In this document: positions 57,918 to 64,000 of the stretch, piece after piece
Layout: each line of letters opens with the position of its first letter
Position numbering within the stretch: position 1 is the stretch's first letter
DNA from: Wurfbainia villosa
Lineage: Eukaryota > Streptophyta > Magnoliopsida > Zingiberales > Zingiberaceae
DNA length: 64,000 nt
Assembly: GCA_025175895.1 (NCBI GenBank)
Contig: CM045991.1
Coordinates: 83,873,174 to 83,937,173, forward strand
Direction: 5' to 3'
Notes under the pieces: generated by a model
Databases searched by the model: none
The model's input: the letters and a program-made list of their open reading frames with translations, nothing else
What the model was told of the DNA's origin: nothing
Position numbers and translations under genes: made by a program

Positions 57918-59334
57918 TGTTAGTGCAGTCGGCCCAGTTGACTCGAGTTTGACTCGGCGATATTTTGATGATATAAACAAAACTTATGACATGTTCATAG
58001 GAAAGTCCAACATGGAGTTGGCATGAAAAATCCAAGCATGGAGCTTTGTGTGGAAAAGTCCAAAGCATTGCGAAGCCGTGCGCTTGGTGCTGGGTGAGAA
58101 ATGCATTGCGAAGCCGTGCGCTTGGTGCATATGGAAAGTCTTGAGAACTTGGCAAGTTCACTAGGCTCAGGGTCCTTGAGTAAGTGAAGGATGAAATTGC
58201 GAAGTCGTGAGCTTGGTGCATCCGAGGGACCGCCGGACGCGGAGCGAATGGAGTGAGGCCAAAGGCGAGGGCATGAGACGTGAAGGATGGGGTTGCGGCC
58301 TTGCGGCGATCCGAGGGACGTAGGCCGAGGGAAGAGAGCTTCGATGGGGAACTCCATGAGGGATAAGGTGGACTTGGCCAAGTGGCTAAGACTGAGTGTC
58401 GGAGGATCAAACTTGATGTTTGAGGGTTTACCCGACGGTCGGATACTCAAACAACTTGGTGTTTGAGGTTTTGCCCGACAGCAGTCGACTGGCACAGGTG
58501 CCGGTTCGACTGATCCAAGTCGACTAGGGTTCGACTGGTGTTAGACTACAATTTTGTTCTTGGCAGTCGACTACCATGGACTAGCAGTCAACTGATGTCG
58601 ACAGTAGTCGACTGCCGAGGGATGGCAGTCGACTGATTGGAATGTCGTGAGCATAGAACGCTCTGTAGTCGATTGGGAAGTCGACTACTAGGTCACCAGT
58701 CGACTAATGGGCATGATCAGTCGACTGGTAGGTGATCCGTTGGAACTTGACCAATGTGGATCTGGCCGTTGTGAGACAACGACTACAGGGGCAGTCGACT
58801 GGGGCCTTTTGGCAGTCGACTGTTGGGCGCGAAATTAGTTTGATGCAGGTTATAAATGGAGCTCAAGATGGAGGATTTCGCCAAGACTTTTGTGAAGCTA
58901 TTGGAGGGGAATTGTTGTTGCATTCCAGACCTTCAAGAGCCATCTAAAGCAAGCAACAAGAAAGTGATCAAAGCAATTGTGTAAAAGTTCTCTTTTGTAT
59001 TGTCTTTGTATTTCTTCTTGTATTTCATATTACTTGTTGTAATAGCTTGTACGAGGTTTCTCCACCCCCGACGTGTAATCGAGAAGGAGTTTAGTAAGTG
59101 TCGTACGCATAACTAGAGCTCGGTGAGCTCGCCCATGGAGTAGGAACCATTCGGTTCCGAACCACGTATATCTTATGTATTGTTGGGTGCTTGCATTGTT
59201 GTTATCATTATTATTGTTATTTCTGCTGCGCTAACGATAATCATAGACGAGCACGTAAGAAGAACGATCATATTCCATCGTACGACGATTGAGGGCTATT
59301 CACCCCCCTCTAGCCGGCCACCATCGTCCCTACA
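57918..59334 (+). repeat. Element C 3' LTR (1417 bp)
   Basis: TGTTAGTGCAGTCGG..CCCTACA, followed by the GAAGG duplication. It carries 11 GTCGAC hexamers, mostly as CAGTCGACTG, in about 350 bp (58480-58830), and has TATAAATG at 58851-58858. Open frames 57901-58495 on the minus strand are chance frames. Confidence 0.92.
58851..58858 (+). promoter_or_regulatory. TATA box of element C 3' LTR
   Basis: TATAAATG, same context as 54350-54357. Confidence 0.5.
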
Positions 59335-60245
59335 GAAGGAAGATTTGTGTGACTCATCATGGATCGTACCATATCTAATAATGTATAATTTCTCCTTTCT
59401 GATATATTATTCCACTGTGGTGTTCCAGGTGGAGTGAGTTGAGATCTAATCCCAAACTCAATGAGATAGTCACGAAAATCTTGGCTAAGATATTCTCCAC
59501 CTCGATCTGATCGAAGCACTTTTATACTCTTCCCAAGTTGGTTTTGTACTTTATTCTTGAATTCTTTGAATTTTTCAAAGGATTCAGATTTGTGTCTCAT
59601 AAGATACACATATCCATATCTACTGAAATCATCAATAAAAGTAATGAAGTACTGATAGCCTCCTCTAACTGCTACATTGAAAGGCTAACATACATCAGTA
59701 TGTATGAGTTATAACAAATCAGTAGCTCGTTCGCCATGTCCACTAAATGGAGTCTTGGTCATCTTGCCTAGAAGACAGAATTCGTATGTCTCATATGATT
59801 CAAAATCAAATGAGTCCAGTAATCCATCCTTATGGAACTGGGATATGCGACTCTCATTTACGTGACCCAGGCGACAATGCTAGAGATATGTTTGGTTCAG
59901 ATCATTAGATTTGAATCGTTTAGTATTTATGTTATAGACTGGGGTTTCAAGATATAGAAGATAGAGACCATTCACAAGGTGTGCACTATAAAAAAACATA
60001 TCATTTAAATAAACAGAACGACACTTGTCCTTTATTACAAATAAGAAACCTTTCTTGTCTAAATAAGAAACAGAGATAATATTTTTAGTCAAGGCAGGTA
60101 CATAACAACAATCTTCTAGTTCTAAGATAAGTCTAGTGGGCAAAGATAAGGAGTATGTCCCTACAGCGATGGCAGGAACTTTTACTCTATTGCCTACCCA
60201 TACGTCCACTTCGCCCTTCTTCAATGATCTAGTCTTTCGAAGGCC
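59335..60245 (-). pseudogene. Element F pol: protease remnant, GAG-pre-integrase, integrase core
   Basis: Minus strand. 60224-59880: VWVGNRVKVPAIAVGTYSL, DCCYVPALTKNIISVSYLD and NDLNQTYL before a stop where the Trp of the next HCRLGH motif is expected. 59880-59610: HTDVC-type integrase start in broken frames. 59609-59340: YLMRHKSESFEKFKEFKN, LRSDRGGEYLSQDFRDYL and NISERRNYTLLDMVRSMMS, the integrase core, running into the C junction, beyond which 53409 continues with FFWGYAL. Confidence 0.85.
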
Positions 60246-61181
60246 CTACACATTGGTATAAATGTGAGAAGCACAGTTGGTATCTAATACCGAAGAAGAC
60301 GAGATAGATAAATTGACTTTGATAACATATATACCTGAGGCAGAAGTCTCACTTCTCTTCCTTTTCACCTCTTTCAGGTATAGCTTGCAGTTTCTCTTCC
60401 AATGCCCAGTCTCACCGCAGTGGAAGCATTCCCCTTCCTTAGACACCCCTCCTTTAGGTTTCAATACATTTGCCTTAGCTTTGCCTTTGCCTTTGGTTTG
60501 GGTCTTACCCTTACCTTTAGGCTTCTACTTGCCTTTGCCTTTGTTCACCATCAAAATGGTACCAGGCTTTGCCTTCTTAAGGTTGAGTTCAGCAGTTCAT
60601 AACATGCTCAACATCTCAGGTAAAGGCTTATCAATTTTATTCATGTTGTAGTTCATGACAAATTGACTGTAGCCTTTTGGCAGTGACTGCAGAACAAGGT
60701 CAGTGGTCAGCTCTTGGCCCAATGGAAATTCCAATCTCTCTAGGTTCTCAACATACCCAATCATCTTGAGTACATGAGGGCCTACGGGAGTTCCTTCTTG
60801 CATCTTGCATTGAAATAAGGCCTTTGACACTTCATATCTCTCGTGCCTTGCTTGTCCCTAATATAGTTGTTTCAGATGCTCAACCATACCATAGGCATCC
60901 ATGTTCTCATGTTGCTTTTGAAGCTCAGAGTTCATGGTGGCAAGCATAAGGCATGACACATCCAGTGCGTCATCTTGATGCTTCTTATAAGCATCCCTAT
61001 CATCACGAGTGGTCGTAGGGGTGGGTGGTTCAGGAATGGACTGCTCTATGACGTACAGTTTGCGTTCTTGCTTGAGGACTATCCTCAAGTTCCTGTACTA
61101 GTCCAGGAAATTAGCTCCAGTGAGCTTGTCCTTATCAAGGACAGATTACAGAGAGAGTGTGTTTGACATATTTGACAACAT
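60246..61181 (-). pseudogene. Element F gag and protease start
   Basis: Gag starts at an ATG at 61181; stops occur within the first 35 codons. Pieces: LRIVLKQERKLYVIEQSI-type sequence and LMLATMNSELQKQHENMDAY (61088-60858), then GTPVGPHVLKMIGYVENLER and SLPKGYSQFVMNYNMNKID (60830-60597). The CCHC zinc knuckle CFHCGETGHWKRNC is near 60420. The protease box reads VLDTNCASH near 60290, with Asn where the catalytic DTG/DSG glycine belongs. Confidence 0.85.
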
Positions 61182-62516
61182 GGTGTTCTACAATATAGAA
61201 ATGTAGAATATTTTAATCATTTAATTAGGCCTTTTAACTAAATGACTCTCCCACTGGTCACAAAGTGGGACAAGATCCATATTATACTGCATCTTGAGTT
61301 AGCTTTGGCTAATCGCCCAAGACTCGTATAAGTTAGGTAGGTAACTTGTATCAATTACATCTAATGTAACTCTTGTATATCTATATGAACAACATTATTT
61401 GTTCATTGTGCCCATCACATGAGATATCTTTCTAAATTACCACTCATCTTGAGTTAGCTTTGACTATCGCTCAAGATTTGTATAATGTAGGTAGATGTCC
61501 CGTATGAGCTATGCCTCTAAGTTCATCAATCTAATAGAGAGAACTTAGTTAAGTCAAATCCAAGGTTTAATAGGCGGACATCACAATTGTCCTGTCGTAC
61601 TTTATCGAGGTAAATCGAGTCACTTTGCTTTGGCAAACGTGCTACGATTGAACAAGGTAATAGTAAGTATTAAACTTTGGTAGGCATATAATAAGTGACC
61701 TAATTTTGTGACAACTAACTATACATGCATCACATATACAACATCACATGCATCACATATAAGCATACAGAAATGTGACATGGTTATGACCCTTTTCTAC
61801 GATCTTCTCAAGCCAATGAGAAGAGCGAATGGTCAACTTAGGGAATAACATTTTCTCCAAGTCTTCCAAAGTTGTCATGTGTTGTTGGCTTCCTTCCTTT
61901 GCACCATCCTCTAGTAGTCTAGAACAATTCTACATTGTACATTACAATTAAAAAAAATCTCGAGTTACATTCGAGGGTAATCTAATTTTACAACCGAAAA
62001 AATAAAGGTGAAAGGCACGACACACAGGTCGTATTATGAATTACAACAAACACACACATATCCAATCACATTGGGTTAGGGGCCAGATCCATGCACCATG
62101 TCATATAACGTTCAAAATAGTAATGACAAAAAATTTATTATGATCCTAAGCACGATATATCGATCGCAACACTACGGCGGTCCCGAGACCATCCGGTCGA
62201 TCAGGTCTATTCGATACCAACCAACCGGCACAGTCCAATCGGCTCAACCCACTCTGGTATCAATGAATGAGTCACTGCCCATTCTGTTCATCACTATGAA
62301 CCCGAGATTATTTGGTCGATCAAGTCCGCTCGGCACCTTCCAACCAGAACAGTCTGATCGGCTCAACCTACTCCTTAGTCTGCTTCGAAAAAAGTCACTT
62401 GGCAGACTATCAGAGTGGCGCAGTGCAAGCCCAGAATAACATGTAGATCATAATAAAGCACGTTCTAACTTATATCACATATAACAACTAAAAAACAAGT
62501 ATTGTTTTCACAAGTG
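61182..62516 (-). other. Element F untranslated leader
   Basis: About 1.3 kb without coding signal. A diverged direct repeat with cttgagttagctttg and gtataa-gtaggtag occurs at about 61292-61350 and 61450-61505. The plus-strand frame at 62098-62439 has no recognisable domain. Confidence 0.55.
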
Positions 62517-62528
62517 GCTCTGATACCA
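62517..62528 (-). promoter_or_regulatory. Element F primer binding site
   Basis: The minus strand reads TGGTATCAGAGC, one base from the LTR end at 62530. Confidence 0.9.
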
Positions 62529-62529
62529 C

Positions 62530-62671
62530 TGTAGGGAATCCATGCGCGCTCGAAAATATTTTACAAGCACTAAGCAGTGCAAAAATAAGATCCCTCCAAA
62601 GATCCATGCGAAAACTATATACTCATTTTATCGATTCTATCCTATAAGAATCATAGTTACCTCCAGGGAAA
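62530..62671 (-). repeat. Element F 5' LTR, terminal 142 bp
   Basis: Plus strand starts TGTAGGGAATCC and matches 28497-28630 of the 3' LTR closely. It is interrupted by J; the presumed J target duplication is GGAAA (62667-62671). Confidence 0.85.
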
Positions 62672-63314
62672 TGTTGGGTTCCCATGGCACCGACGTGGGT
62701 GTTGTGTTCGAACACGTTTCGTAAACATGCATACAGTAGAAGCAAAAACAAGTAATAAACTATTTATTAGAACACACACACCACACGCATGCAAGGATAC
62801 AACAGGTGTAGACATAATTGACATTTCAAATTTTGCAATAAAAGGAAATTTATTCTAGTATACCTGACGAATCATGTGTAGCGGGAAAGGCATCAACCGT
62901 AGCGACCCTCGCTAGAACCGCATGTATTTGTATCCACGCCGAGTATCGTCGGGATAGCTTCACAAAGCCACGAGCTATGACTTCATGAAAGGTACTAGCC
63001 TCACGTTGAAATCGTTGTGATCTGAGAGATTATCACAATCCGAATCAAATTCGGATCTAAAAATGAGTTCCATGAACTCGCATCTTGGAAGCGGTTTTCG
63101 CCAACCAATTGATGAAAACTTAACCCTCCACCTATGAGGATTGCTGAAGATCTAATCTCCGACAAGTAGGTCACTGTCAGAGCGCAAAACATCAACCAAA
63201 TGACCTCTCCACAAAGAGGAGAACAAGCTATCCAAAACTAGACAACTTGTTTAGGTGGAAGAGATGGTCGGCCAAAGCTTGGTTGGTTACTCCTTGGTCA
63301 CCGGTGGCCAAAGG
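62672..63314 (-). mobile_element. Element J: LTR related to element A (partial)
   Basis: Starts TGTTGGGTTCCCATGG and follows the A LTR (618 onward) through shared segments such as cacgtttcgtaaacatg, gcaataaaaggaaattta and tatccacgccgagt, at clearly lower identity than the two A LTRs show to each other. Same orientation as A. Interrupted by K at 63315; complete element or solo LTR cannot be told. Confidence 0.8.
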
Positions 63315-64000
63315 TGTTGGATCGATGTGGTTCGCTAGAGGGGGGTGAATAGCGAAAAACCTTTTCTTTTTCTTTCGTTAAAACTCGAGAGATAATTAGT
63401 TAATTGCAGCGGAAATGTAAAAATAAAAAAAAAACAATCAACACAAGGGTTTTACTTGGTTCGTAGTCGAAGGCTACTACTCCAAGACCCTAGTGGTCCT
63501 TGACCACGTACGGAGGGCAAAAGCACTAAAGGAACTCCTCCTCGTTAGAGGTAGGAGTTAATCAATACAAGAAGGAACCACAAAAACTAGAGGTAGAGGG
63601 ACACTCCCCCTCTCCTTGTATACGATAAAAGCTCCGGAAATGTAAATGACAAGAAAAACTAATACTGACGTACAAGAATAATAAGAGTTAAACCTAGACG
63701 TCGGAATGGAAGGACTTCGTTGTCGGAGAGTTGCAGCGTAACGGAGACTTTTTGGAGGCTTAGAATTGTTGTTAAAACCCTAGGTTTGGCCCTCCTTTTA
63801 TAGCCTTTGAGCCCCTTTTCGAGTGGGTCTTCAACCAATCACAAATAGACACCAAACCGCTTTGAGGTGGAGTGATAAGCCTTGACTCCTCGAATCTGAT
63901 CATTGACCATCGATCGATGGCCATCATCCCGATCGTGATGGCGACATCGATCGATTGATGACCTTTCAGCCGATCGTGATACCGGTCGAGTCCTCCAAGT
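63315..64000 (-). mobile_element. Element K: Sirevirus-like LTR, running off the window
   Basis: Begins TGTTGGATCGATGTGG followed by cgctagaggggggtgaatag, the LTR-end signature also seen in G (minus) and, reversed, in C and E. AAAGG at 63310-63314 would be its target duplication. Minus-strand TATAAAAG at 63795-63802. CGATCGAT-type motifs at 63910-63985. No coding sequence reached. Confidence 0.75.
63795..63802 (-). promoter_or_regulatory. TATA box of element K LTR
   Basis: The minus strand reads TATAAAAG in ggctataaaaggagg. Confidence 0.5.

Larger units (their letters stand above)
53410..59334 (+). mobile_element. Element C: gag-only, non-autonomous Sirevirus-like retrotransposon (5.9 kb)
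   Basis: Plus-strand element with two LTRs of 1417 bp (53410-54826 and 57918-59334), a PBS two bases after the 5' LTR, polypurine tracts before the 3' LTR, and target duplication GAAGG (53405-53409, 59335-59339). The only gene is gag (54890-56461). The roughly 1.45 kb between gag and the 3' LTR has no pol in any frame. It is inserted in the integrase of F in the opposite orientation. With intact gag, PBS and polypurine tracts it could be mobilised only with pol from elsewhere. Confidence 0.92.
28497..64000 (-). mobile_element. Element F: Ty1/copia retrotransposon expanded by nested insertions
   Basis: Minus-strand copia element whose 3' LTR is 28497-30148 and whose 5' LTR starts at 62530. 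The interior runs 30149-62529 but only about 5.3 kb is its own; G (12.8 kb), H (8.3 kb) and C (5.9 kb) occupy the rest, each with a perfect 5-bp duplication and with pol coding resuming on the far side. The 5' LTR is cut after 142 bp by J. Domain order is gag, protease, integrase, RT, RNase H, and its motifs resemble those of A. The far LTR end and target duplication are outside the window. Confidence 0.88.

Noticed and set aside
57901..58495. Two minus-strand open frames of about 167 codons
   Set aside because: They cross the 3' LTR boundary of C, have low-complexity Pro/Ser-rich content from LTR repeats, and are broken at the equivalent place in the 5' LTR.

Overview
This 64 kb window is repeat DNA from a flowering-plant nuclear genome, most likely a monocot with large Ty1/copia families (organism call is inference, low confidence). 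I found no host gene, rRNA, tRNA, CRISPR array or prokaryotic signal. Every stretch I could interpret belongs to one of eleven transposable elements, mostly nested inside one another. Most boundaries are fixed by terminal TG..CA, a primer binding site (PBS, tRNA-iMet type), a polypurine tract (PPT) and a target-site duplication (TSD).

Left block (1-28496). The oldest host is Sirevirus-like element M (+ strand; pol tail 26696-26836, 3' LTR 27877-28496). A gag-only relative, E (+; gag 21761-23440, 3' LTR 25258-26695), sits in the RNase H region of M. A third copia, B (+; 3' LTR in two pieces, 34-617 and 20543-21760), sits in the gag of E. Element A (-; 618-20537, TSD TGGAA) split the B LTR. A CACTA DNA transposon (5345-15634, TSD CGT) then split the integrase of A. 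The nest is therefore M > E > B > A > CACTA, five levels deep.

Right block (28497-64000). Copia element F (-; 3' LTR 28497-30148, start of its 5' LTR at 62530) landed in the LTR of M. The roughly 5.3 kb interior of F has been opened three times: by G (-; 30822-43598, TSD CATAA), a Sirevirus-type element with a third, env-like reading frame; by H (-; 44526-52852, TSD GCTCG); and by C (+; 53410-59334, TSD GAAGG), a gag-only Sirevirus derivative with an intact 523-codon gag. The 5' LTR of F was entered by J (62672-, A-like LTR), and J by K (63315-, Sirevirus-like LTR running off the window).

How the parts work together. A, B, F and H look like Angela/Tork-type copias (gag, protease, integrase, RT, RNase H; 1.65-2.2 kb LTRs). 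G, E, M, C and K share Sirevirus traits: clustered polypurine tracts before the 3' LTR, LTR ends of the ctattcacccccctctag type, repeated AAGTCCAAG/CTTGG modules and short palindromes in the LTR. C and E keep gag but lack pol, so they would need enzymes from a relative such as G or M. The most unusual items are the gag-only lineage, the swapped palindrome types between the two LTRs of C, the env-like frame in G with only two nonsense codons, the foldback end of the CACTA element, and catalytic motifs lost through paired single-base indels.
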